A DNA stretch of 13,222 nt from an uncultured Clostridia bacterium (lineage in GTDB: Bacteria; Bacillota; Clostridia; TANB77; CAG-508). Of this stretch, positions 7,998 to 13,222 are shown piece after piece; the stretch's first letter is position 1; each line of letters starts with the position of its first letter. The stretch is taken from contig CAKPDO010000041.1 in NCBI GenBank assembly GCA_934148985.1, positions 1-13,222 of the forward strand. Reading direction: 5' to 3'. The notes below the pieces were generated by a model. It made no database searches. It saw only the letters and a program-made list of their open reading frames with translations, and was not told the DNA's origin. The translations under genes and the position numbers were made by a program.

Positions 7998-8425
7998 ATA
8001 TATTAATATATTTAATAATAGCACTACTTTTCTGTGTACTAATACTTTGGACATGGAATAACACAAAAGATTATGAAAGCACGGTAGAAAGAATAAAATA
8101 TACAGCAATAGGAACTATAGTAATATTTCTAATAACTTTAATATATTTTACAATATCAAAAATAGGAATAAAATATCCAAAACCAGAAATGGTAAAAGAA
8201 GTAAGAAAAATGACAACTTTGTTACTTACACCAATAAATGGATTTTTGAGTTTGCCACATATAGCAATAATAAAGACCCAAATAAAGCAAAAAATAGAGG
8301 AAAATGAAAAAATAAAGAGAAAAATAATAATATTGGCAATAATACTTGCAATATCAACTTTAATAGAAATAATATACATGAAAGATTTTCAAAAAGGAAT
8401 AATTCAAATGTTAAATAGTAAATAA
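7994..8425 (+). CDS. Small membrane protein of unknown function, coupled to hepT
   Basis: I do not recognise this 143-residue protein. Hydrophobic segments lie at about residues 3-21, 37-56 and 110-127. Between them is a Lys/Glu-rich amphipathic region (about 94-110) and a partly hydrophobic stretch (74-92) with LLLTPINGF. The ATG overlaps the hepT stop in an ATGA arrangement, and GAGGAG at 7983-7988 precedes it, so it is translated together with hepT. It ends ten bases before miaA. It may be a housekeeping neighbour of miaA or a third member of the toxin-antitoxin unit; the sequence alone cannot decide. Confidence 0.75.
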   Translation: MNILIYLIIALLFCVLILWTWNNTKDYESTVERIKYTAIGTIVIFLITLIYFTISKIGIKYPKPEMVKEVRKMTTLLLTPINGFLSLPHIAIIKTQIKQKIEENEKIKRKIIILAIILAISTLIEIIYMKDFQKGIIQMLNSK

Positions 8426-8434
8426 AGGAGAAAT

Positions 8435-9364
8435 ATGAAACCAAAAGTAATTGTAATTGTAGGCCCAACAGCTTCTGGGAAAACATCTTTATCAATAGAA
8501 CTTGCAAAAAAAATAAATGGAGAAATAGTATCTTGTGATTCTATGCAAATATATAAGGATATGGACATAGGCTCAGCAAAGCCTAGTAAGGAAGAAATGC
8601 AAGGAATAAAGCATTATATGATAGATGAGGTAATACCTACTCAAAGATTTAGTGTTGCTGAATATAAAAAGAAAGCAGAACTAGCGATAGAAGAAATTTT
8701 AAAAAATGGAAAAGTTCCAATAGTAGTAGGTGGAACTGGATTGTATGCCAATAGCCTTATATATGGCATTGAATATTCTAATATAGAGTTTGACGGAAAA
8801 TATAGGGAAAAACTAATGAAAATTGCTCAAAGTGAAGAAGGTTTAAAAAGTTTGTATGAAGAGGCTAAAAGAATTGATGAAAAGGCAATGGAGAAAATCA
8901 GCCCAAATGACCAAAAAAGGATATTAAGAATATTAGAAATTTATAATGCAACAGGAAAAACAAAAACAGAACAAGAAGAAATATCTAGAAAAAATGAAGT
9001 AAAATATGATTATAATGTATTTGCTATAAACATTGAAAGAACAATATTGTATGAAAGAATAAATAAAAGAGTGGATATGATGATTGAGCAAGGATTGATT
9101 GAAGAAGTAAGAAAACTTATAGAAAAATATCCAGAATTTCCTACAGCAATGCAAGCTATAGGATATAAAGAAATTGTTCAATATTTTGATGGAAAAATTA
9201 CAAAAGAAGAAGCAATTGAAAAAATAAAACAAGAAACTAGAAGATATGCAAAAAGACAGATAACATGGTTTAAGAGAATAGAAAACATAAAATGGTTAAA
9301 CGGATTAGAAAAAACGCAAAATAATATAGACATTATTTTGGAGGTAATGAATTGGGAAAAATAA
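8435..9364 (+). CDS. miaA: tRNA dimethylallyltransferase MiaA
   Basis: MiaA adds a dimethylallyl group to A37 of tRNAs that read codons beginning with U, improving codon-anticodon pairing and frame keeping. The 309-residue length is standard. The P-loop GPTASGKT lies at residues 10-17, followed by the DSMQIYKDMDIG block with Asp35, a GIKHYMIDEV segment, the VGGTGLYANSLIYG motif, and the late TAMQAIGYKE tRNA-binding region. AGGAG at 8427-8431 precedes the ATG. The 3' end overlaps the start of the HlyD-like gene by 13 bases. Given the frameshift sites in the window, it is relevant that MiaA-type modification affects reading-frame maintenance in known bacteria, though only for U-starting codons. 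Confidence 0.97.
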   Translation: MKPKVIVIVGPTASGKTSLSIELAKKINGEIVSCDSMQIYKDMDIGSAKPSKEEMQGIKHYMIDEVIPTQRFSVAEYKKKAELAIEEILKNGKVPIVVGGTGLYANSLIYGIEYSNIEFDGKYREKLMKIAQSEEGLKSLYEEAKRIDEKAMEKISPNDQKRILRILEIYNATGKTKTEQEEISRKNEVKYDYNVFAINIERTILYERINKRVDMMIEQGLIEEVRKLIEKYPEFPTAMQAIGYKEIVQYFDGKITKEEAIEKIKQETRRYAKRQITWFKRIENIKWLNGLEKTQNNIDIILEVMNWEK

Positions 9365-10598
9365 TAAATTTTGAAGATTTAAAAGGTAAGAAATTTGAAA
9401 AGAAACATATAATATATTTGATATTTGGTGTTATAGTAATATACATTTTCTGTTCGATTTTTTTACTTGTAAGAAAGCCAGGAGATACTTTGATTGTAAA
9501 TAATGGTGTTTTAACTTTGGAAGAATCATCAACTCGGATACATAATTAGAGAAGAACAAGTATTAAAGGGAGAAAATTACAAAAATGGGCTAACTCCTGT
9601 TGTATCTGAAGGAGAAAGAGCAGCAAAAGGACAAACAGTTTTTAGATATAGCAGTAGCCAAGAAGATGAGCTAAAAGCTAAAATTGAAGAAATAAATCTA
9701 AAAATACAAGATGCACTTTCGAAACAGACCACTAGACTTCCAACAGACATAAAAAGTCTGGAAAAGCAGATTGATGAAAAAACGCAAAATTTGAGAGAAT
9801 TAACAGATATACATACAATAACCGAATATAAAAAAGAAATAGAAGAAATAACAAGCAAAAAAGCAAAAATAATAGGTTCATCAAGTCAAAGTGGGACATA
9901 TATTAAAGAGCTAACAAAGCAAAAAGAAACTTATGAAAGCCAGCTTACGTCGGGGTCAGAATACATAACAGCTCCAGAATCTGGTGTTGTATCTTATAGA
10001 GTAGATGGATTAGAAAGTGTATTAACTTCAAGTGATTTTAGCAATTTAACAGAGGAAAAATTAGAAAATTTAGGATTAAAAACTGGAAAAATAATATCAT
10101 CATCTCAAGAAGAACGGAAAAATTATTAATAATTTCGATTGTTATTTAGCGGCGATATTAAATAGTGATGCAGCAAAAAAAGCTGAAGTAGGGGATAGTG
10201 TAACAATAACACTATCAAGCGGAAATGAAATTGATTCAGAAGTAAAATATGTTGCAAAACAAGAAGATGATAAAGTTTTAATAGTTTTTGATTTAAAAAC
10301 ATTAACAGATGAATTAATTCAATATAGAAAAATTTCATTTAACATTACTTGGTGGAGCTATTCAGGTTTAAAAGTACCAAATAGTGCAGTACAAGAAGAT
10401 GAAAATGGATTAAAATATGTTGTGAGGAAAAAAGCGGGACAAGAACAAAAAGTAATAGTAAAAGTATTAAAGAAAAATGATAAATACTCAATAATTAACC
10501 AATATAAAAACGAAGAGCTACAAGCACTAGGAATTGACACGAAAAATTATAATAAAATATCTCAATATGATAATATATTATTATATCCAACAAAATGA
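9352..10598 (+). CDS. HlyD-like membrane-anchored adaptor, requires +1 shifts at 9535 and 10115
   Basis: Reading 9352-9534, 9536-10114 and 10116-10598 gives one 414-residue protein of the HlyD-like adaptor family that I know from clostridial miaA-sepF neighbourhoods. It has a short basic N-terminus, one membrane segment (about 20-40), and a biotinyl-lipoyl-like half (GYIIREE to VFRY, about 62-95). A coiled coil (about 98-190) follows, then the second lipoyl-like half (SGVVSYRVDGLE), and a C-terminal beta domain (from about 255) with KISFNITWWS and GLKVPNSA blocks. Each segment is fully open and only ends just past its break. The start is TTG at 9352 with GGAGG at 9340-9344 (spacing 7), inside the end of miaA. 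Later segments lack ribosome binding sites. Such proteins normally bridge an inner-membrane transporter and the exterior; the real role here, perhaps in division or sporulation, is unknown. A double-frameshift pseudogene is the alternative. Confidence 0.85.
9535..9538 (+). other. +1 frameshift site 2 (CGGA in the HlyD-like gene)
   Basis: Codons run TCA ACT CGG. The family's Gly-Tyr-Ile-Ile-Arg-Glu block begins one base later as GGA TAC ATA, making C9535 the extra base. The zero frame ends four codons after the slip at TAG. The frame starting at 9536 then stays open for 193 codons. Confidence 0.83.
10115..10118 (+). other. +1 frameshift site 3 (CGGA in the HlyD-like gene)
   Basis: Codons run GAA GAA CGG. 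The continuation Gly-Lys-Ile-Ile-Asn-Asn begins one base later as GGA AAA ATT, making C10115 the extra base. The zero frame stops at TAA four codons later. The frame starting at 10116 stays open for 160 codons to TGA at 10596-10598. Confidence 0.83.
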
Positions 10599-10642
10599 AA
10601 TATTACAAAAATATTACAGAAATATTAAATTAATATTACATT
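10599..10642 (+). repeat. Four tandem 11-bp AATATTACA-type repeats upstream of sepF
   Basis: Copies start at 10599, 10610, 10621 and 10632, each exactly 11 bp long and each beginning AATATTA. Three of them continue as CA. The period is close to one helical turn, so all copies face the same side of the DNA. The array ends 12 bp before the -35 box of the sepF promoter, where an UP element, intrinsic bend or activator sites would sit. Confidence 0.8.
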
Positions 10643-10654
10643 TTCTGGAAACTA

Positions 10655-10683
10655 TTGACTTTTTTAACAAAATGTTAGATACT
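10655..10683 (+). promoter_or_regulatory. Promoter for sepF-divIVA
   Basis: TTGACT (10655-10660) is a near-perfect -35 box, followed after 17 bp by GATACT (10678-10683), a four-of-six match to the -10 consensus. It lies in the 132-base gap between the HlyD-like gene and sepF, directly downstream of the phased repeats. The leader would be about 40 bases long. Confidence 0.6.
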
Positions 10684-10730
10684 AATCCTATATTGAATAA
10701 AAAGCGAAAAACGTTTTAGGAGGAAAGAAA

Positions 10731-11204
10731 ATGTCAAGTGCAATAATGAGCAAAGTTTGGAATTTATTCGGAATGGACCAAGCCGAAGAAGATGAAGAAA
10801 ACGAAGATGTATATGATTATGATTACGAAGAAGAACAACCAGAAGAAGAAAAGAAAAGTTTTATAAAGAAAAATAATAAGGTTGTTTCAATGCCACAAAA
10901 CCAATCTATAAGAATGGTGATTTCTCAACCAACAAGTTTTGAGCAATCAGAAGAAATATGTGGGTTCTTAAAAGAGAAGAAATCAGTAATAGTAAATTTA
11001 GAATATGTAAATAAAGATGTCGCAAGACGTATAGTGGATTTCATAAGTGGAGGAGTATATGCATTAGATGCACATATTCAAAAAGTATCAAATTCAATTT
11101 TCTTAATTGCGCCAATAAACTATGAGATAACAAATGAAATGGCAAGAGAAGAAATTAAGAATAAATTATCAGTTTCTTGGTTAAATAAGAATAGTATTAA
11201 CTAA
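10731..11204 (+). CDS. sepF: Cell division protein SepF
   Basis: SepF bundles and anchors FtsZ filaments at the division site from the cytoplasmic side of the membrane. The 157-residue protein has the expected layout. An N-terminal amphipathic membrane-binding helix (AIMSKVWNLFGM, about residues 4-15) is followed by a long acidic linker (about 16-40) rich in Glu, Asp and Tyr, and then the folded SepF domain from about residue 60 with its VVNLEYV-like strand and the FISGGVYALD block. AGGAGG at 10718-10723 precedes the ATG. It has its own promoter and is followed 16 bases later by divIVA, the usual clostridial and bacillar pairing. Confidence 0.95.
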   Translation: MSSAIMSKVWNLFGMDQAEEDEENEDVYDYDYEEEQPEEEKKSFIKKNNKVVSMPQNQSIRMVISQPTSFEQSEEICGFLKEKKSVIVNLEYVNKDVARRIVDFISGGVYALDAHIQKVSNSIFLIAPINYEITNEMAREEIKNKLSVSWLNKNSIN

Positions 11205-11220
11205 AAAAGGGGGCTAAACA

Positions 11221-11685
11221 ATGCTTACACCACTAGACATAGAAAATAAAAAATTTTCAAAACAAATTGTAAATGGATATAATGTAGAAGAAGTAGATGA
11301 TTTCCTAGATGAAATTGGAGTAGATTATGCAAAAAAACAAAAAGAATTAAATGAGGTTTCAAAAAAGGTAGAGGAACTAAATGCAAGTTTGGAACATTAT
11401 AAAAATATTGAAGAAACTTTGCAAAACACTTTACTTATGGCTCAATCTACAGCAGAAGAAGTAAAAAATATTGCAAAACAAAAAGCAGATCAAATTGTAA
11501 ATGATGCAAAATCTTCATCTCAAAAAGAGGTTGATTATATTCAAAATCAAATTTTAGTTAAGAAAAAAGAATTAGAAGATGTTCAAAAACAATTTGATAT
11601 TTATAAAGCAAAAATGGAGTCACTTTTGATTTCACAGTTGGAACTAATTAAAGAGATTAATAAAAATGATGATGAAACAGTTTAA
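11221..11685 (+). CDS. divIVA: DivIVA-family polar/septal organiser
   Basis: DivIVA proteins bind curved membrane at septa and poles and recruit division, chromosome or wall-growth partners. This 154-residue member opens with the diagnostic membrane-binding domain: LTPLDIENKKFSK at residues 2-14 and the GYNVEEVDDFLDEI motif at 19-32. Long coiled coils follow, at about 35-75 and 85-145. Length is typical. A purine-rich site, AAGGGGG at 11207-11213, is seven bases ahead of the ATG. It is the last gene of the plus-strand run and is followed by a terminator. Confidence 0.95.
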   Translation: MLTPLDIENKKFSKQIVNGYNVEEVDDFLDEIGVDYAKKQKELNEVSKKVEELNASLEHYKNIEETLQNTLLMAQSTAEEVKNIAKQKADQIVNDAKSSSQKEVDYIQNQILVKKKELEDVQKQFDIYKAKMESLLISQLELIKEINKNDDETV

Positions 11686-11722
11686 TTAAAAAAAGCTTTC
11701 TTTAGAATTTTTATATAAATAT

Positions 11723-11765
11723 AAACTAACTATAGGATAGAAAAAATCTATCTTATAGTTAGTTT
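11723..11765 (+). terminator. Terminator after divIVA, between convergent units
   Basis: An 18-bp stem pairs 11723-11740 with 11748-11765, with one G-U wobble and a seven-base A-rich loop. A T-rich tail (TTTT, then TTTTT after a short gap) follows on the plus strand. The wobble pairs only in plus-strand RNA, so the hairpin is best suited to stop divIVA transcription, though it may also act on the sspH transcript from the other side. Confidence 0.85.
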
Positions 11766-11767
11766 TA

Positions 11768-11938
11768 TTATTTTTCATACAATTCGGAAATATTAACATC
11801 CATTTCTTCAAAATTATCAACAAAACCAATTTTAGCCAAATCATTTGAAATGCCTTGGATCCAAACAGGCCTGTCCTTATAAAAAACATCAAATTTTTCA
11901 TCATTAGATAAAATAGAATTAACACGTTTTAAATCCAT
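11768..11938 (-). CDS. sspH: H-type small acid-soluble spore protein
   Basis: H-type SASPs are small proteins made in the forespore and kept in the spore core. This 56-residue protein matches the family in length and layout. It has an N-terminal MDLKRVNSIL segment, a central PVWIQGI block equivalent to the PVMIQHV of Bacillus SspH, and a C-terminal VNISELYE resembling the family's VPVNSLEE. The start chosen is the ATG at 11938 because GGAGG (11950-11954 on the minus strand) lies 11 bases ahead. A longer reading from 11983 has no ribosome binding site and would pass through the promoter region. It supports a spore-forming host. Confidence 0.85.
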   Translation of the reverse strand: MDLKRVNSILSNDEKFDVFYKDRPVWIQGISNDLAKIGFVDNFEEMDVNISELYEK

Positions 11939-11953
11939 AAAATAAAATACCTC

Positions 11954-11991
11954 CACAAATTTCTTTACCAAAAGTATATACAAAATTTGTG
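11954..11991 (-). repeat. 9-bp inverted repeat in the sspH leader
   Basis: CACAAATTT (11954-11962) and its exact reverse complement AAATTTGTG (11983-11991) are separated by 20 bases. On the minus-strand RNA the second arm directly abuts and includes the first G of the ribosome binding site. A transcript reading through from the GH57 gene could fold this stem, whereas one started at the candidate sspH promoter would lack the first arm. Confidence 0.6.
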
Positions 11992-12001
11992 AAAGTATTC
12001 G
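11974..12001 (-). promoter_or_regulatory. Candidate forespore promoter (sigma-F/G type) for sspH
   Basis: On the minus strand CGAATA is followed after about 17 bases by TATACTT, resembling the sigma-G consensus TGAATA and CATACTA. It sits in the 69-base gap between the GH57 gene and sspH, in the right orientation. Short degenerate motifs in AT-rich DNA are weak evidence, so this is tentative. Confidence 0.35.
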
Positions 12002-12007
12002 TAAAAA

Positions 12008-13222
12008 TTATAAATAAATTCTGTAGTCAATATCAGGAAAAACACAATCTTTTTCTTCAATTTCTTTCAAGAACTTTCTATCAATTTTATTAGAATTAAG
12101 CTCGTTATAAAGTCTTGTAAATCTACCAATATGGTCTTTAATTCTTCTATGAGCATAATCTACCATAGTATTATTAGTTATGATAAACAACCAGTCACTA
12201 CTTTGAGCAAGAAGCAGCTCACGTGCAGCTTGATTTAAAGCTCTAACTTGCAATTTAGTATTCCTATATTTAGCCGAAGATGTAATCTGTGTAATAGGTT
12301 TTTTATCATTTTTTAATTTTTTAATTTGACATTCTAAATCATTTAATATATCATAAGAATCTCTAAATTTATAAGCAAGTTCACACATTCTATCACCAGC
12401 AGTGTGTAAATGTTTATGAGCATAATCATTTGATGGATTAAGCCATACTTCACTATAACCATTTGCACCCCAACTTGACCTACAAGGCTGGCATTGTTGA
12501 ATTTCTGGATATTTATCCATATATTCAGATGGTGTAATAAGCTCAAAATTACATTCATCGTAATAGATTTTCTTAAATAAAATGTATAACCAATAAGGAC
12601 CTTCATACCACCAATGTCCATAAAGTTCGGCATCATAAGGACATAAGACAATAGGAGGTTTATTCATATAATGTGATGCATTTTCAATTTGCTGAGTTCT
12701 GGAATTTAAGAAATGGCCAGCTTGACGTTCAGCTGAATCTTTTGCCCACTGAATATCATAAATGTCTTTATTATCAGTATCACCTGTAATTCGGTGGTAT
12801 TTTATACCTGTATGAACTCTAACACCATTATGAGCAATATAAGGCTTTATATAGTCATAATCAGCTTCATAGCCAATATCTCTATAAAAATCTCTATAGT
12901 TAAAGTCACCAGGATAACCATTGATTGAGCTCCAAACCTGTCTTGAAGATTCCATATCACGTCCAAAAACTGTAAAACCTTGAGGAGAAACTATTGGAGC
13001 TAGTGTACCATAAACAGGAGTGGGATTGGCATATAAAACACCATGTGATTCAACAATTGCATAATCTACGCCAAATTCTCTTAAATATTTATCAGCCTCT
13101 GGAACATATCCGCATTCTGGAAGCCAAATGCCACGAGGCTTTTTACCAAAATATCTTTCATATGTTTGAACACCAACAGCAATTTGAGCTCTAACAGTTT
13201 TTTCATTTACATATAAAATTGG
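12008..13222 (-). CDS. GH57/DUF1957 1,4-alpha-glucan branching enzyme (5' end outside window)
   Basis: GH57 branching enzymes cut an alpha-1,4-glucan and rejoin it through an alpha-1,6 bond, making branched glycogen in the cytoplasm. The frame is open to the edge of the window, giving 404 residues; about 120-130 N-terminal residues with the HxH motif are missing. The nucleophile Glu is in the WLPECGY motif (codon at 13115-13117). The acid/base Asp is in CPYDAELYGHWW (codon at 12632-12634). Further family blocks are VFGRDMESSRQVW, SSWGANGYSEVWLN, and a helical DUF1957 C-terminal part with AARELLLAQSSDWLF. An internal Met at 12955 is not the start, because conserved sequence continues upstream of it. 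It lies just upstream of sspH on the same strand; glycogen storage and sporulation are often linked in Clostridia. Confidence 0.93.
   Translation of the reverse strand, partial: PILYVNEKTVRAQIAVGVQTYERYFGKKPRGIWLPECGYVPEADKYLREFGVDYAIVESHGVLYANPTPVYGTLAPIVSPQGFTVFGRDMESSRQVWSSINGYPGDFNYRDFYRDIGYEADYDYIKPYIAHNGVRVHTGIKYHRITGDTDNKDIYDIQWAKDSAERQAGHFLNSRTQQIENASHYMNKPPIVLCPYDAELYGHWWYEGPYWLYILFKKIYYDECNFELITPSEYMDKYPEIQQCQPCRSSWGANGYSEVWLNPSNDYAHKHLHTAGDRMCELAYKFRDSYDILNDLECQIKKLKNDKKPITQITSSAKYRNTKLQVRALNQAARELLLAQSSDWLFIITNNTMVDYAHRRIKDHIGRFTRLYNELNSNKIDRKFLKEIEEKDCVFPDIDYRIYL

Noticed and set aside
8435..9364. MiaA loss or change as the cause of the frameshifts
   Set aside because: miaA is intact here, and its modification serves tRNAs that read U-starting codons, not CGG or GGA.
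9791..10129. The middle part of the HlyD-like gene as an independent gene starting at 9791
   Set aside because: The same frame is open back to 9536 and encodes conserved adaptor sequence there, so 9791 is an internal codon.
10599..10642. The 11-bp repeats as a CRISPR array or plasmid-type iterons
   Set aside because: Units are too short and have no spacers for CRISPR, and no replication initiator gene is nearby; the position before a promoter fits regulation better.
10534..10719. A 61-codon plus-strand frame between the HlyD-like gene and sepF
   Set aside because: It runs out of frame through the end of the adaptor gene and across the repeats and promoter; no ribosome binding site and low-complexity residues.
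11939..11983. A 71-residue version of SspH starting at 11983
   Set aside because: The extra 15 residues match nothing in the family, overlap the promoter and inverted repeat, and lack a ribosome binding site, whereas the ATG at 11938 has GGAGG.
12994..13194. A plus-strand 66-codon frame inside the GH57 region
   Set aside because: It is the antisense shadow of conserved GH57 sequence on the minus strand, including the WLPECGY motif.

Overview
The window is very AT-rich and reads as the chromosome of a low-GC, spore-forming member of the Clostridia, possibly from the gut or uncultured. The reasons are strong A/T-ending codon bias, AGA as the main Arg codon, GGAGG-type ribosome binding sites, FtsH, SepF and DivIVA with clostridial-style neighbours, and an H-type small acid-soluble spore protein. 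No tRNA, rRNA, CRISPR array or insertion sequence was seen.

Layout. (1) 1-1395: the 3' part of groEL. (2) 1412-2085: a stand-alone unit with its own good promoter, one small membrane protein of unlike codon usage, and a strong terminator. (3) 2142-5255: a cell-envelope unit of a FemX/FemAB-type ligase, alanine racemase and a DUF1189-type membrane protein. (4) 5284-10598: ftsH, a MntA/HepT-type toxin-antitoxin pair coupled to a small membrane protein, miaA, and an HlyD-like membrane-anchored adaptor. (5) 10599-11765: sepF and divIVA behind their own promoter, preceded by four 11-bp phased repeats and closed by a terminator. (6) 11768-13222, minus strand: an sspH-type spore protein gene and the 3' part of a GH57/DUF1957 alpha-glucan branching enzyme.

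The main discovery concerns decoding. Two conserved genes, alanine racemase and the HlyD-like gene, cannot be read in one frame. They are restored by three +1 shifts, and all three are the same event: one extra C directly before a glycine GGA codon, so that the ribosome meets an in-frame CGG followed by A. By my reading of every CGG trinucleotide against every gene frame, CGG occurs in frame only at these three places and once more at codon 3 of the odd gene at 1522. The tetranucleotide CGGA also occurs at least seven times across codon boundaries with no frame disturbance. This points to CGG being unassigned or starved in this organism and bypassed by +1 frameshifting, or to CGGA being read as a four-base glycine codon, rather than to random decay. 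It needs testing at genome scale.

Together the genes cover protein quality control (GroEL, FtsH), peptidoglycan precursor supply and modification (Alr, FemX), division and polarity (SepF, DivIVA, perhaps the HlyD-like adaptor), tRNA modification (MiaA), and storage polysaccharide and spore functions (GH57, SspH).
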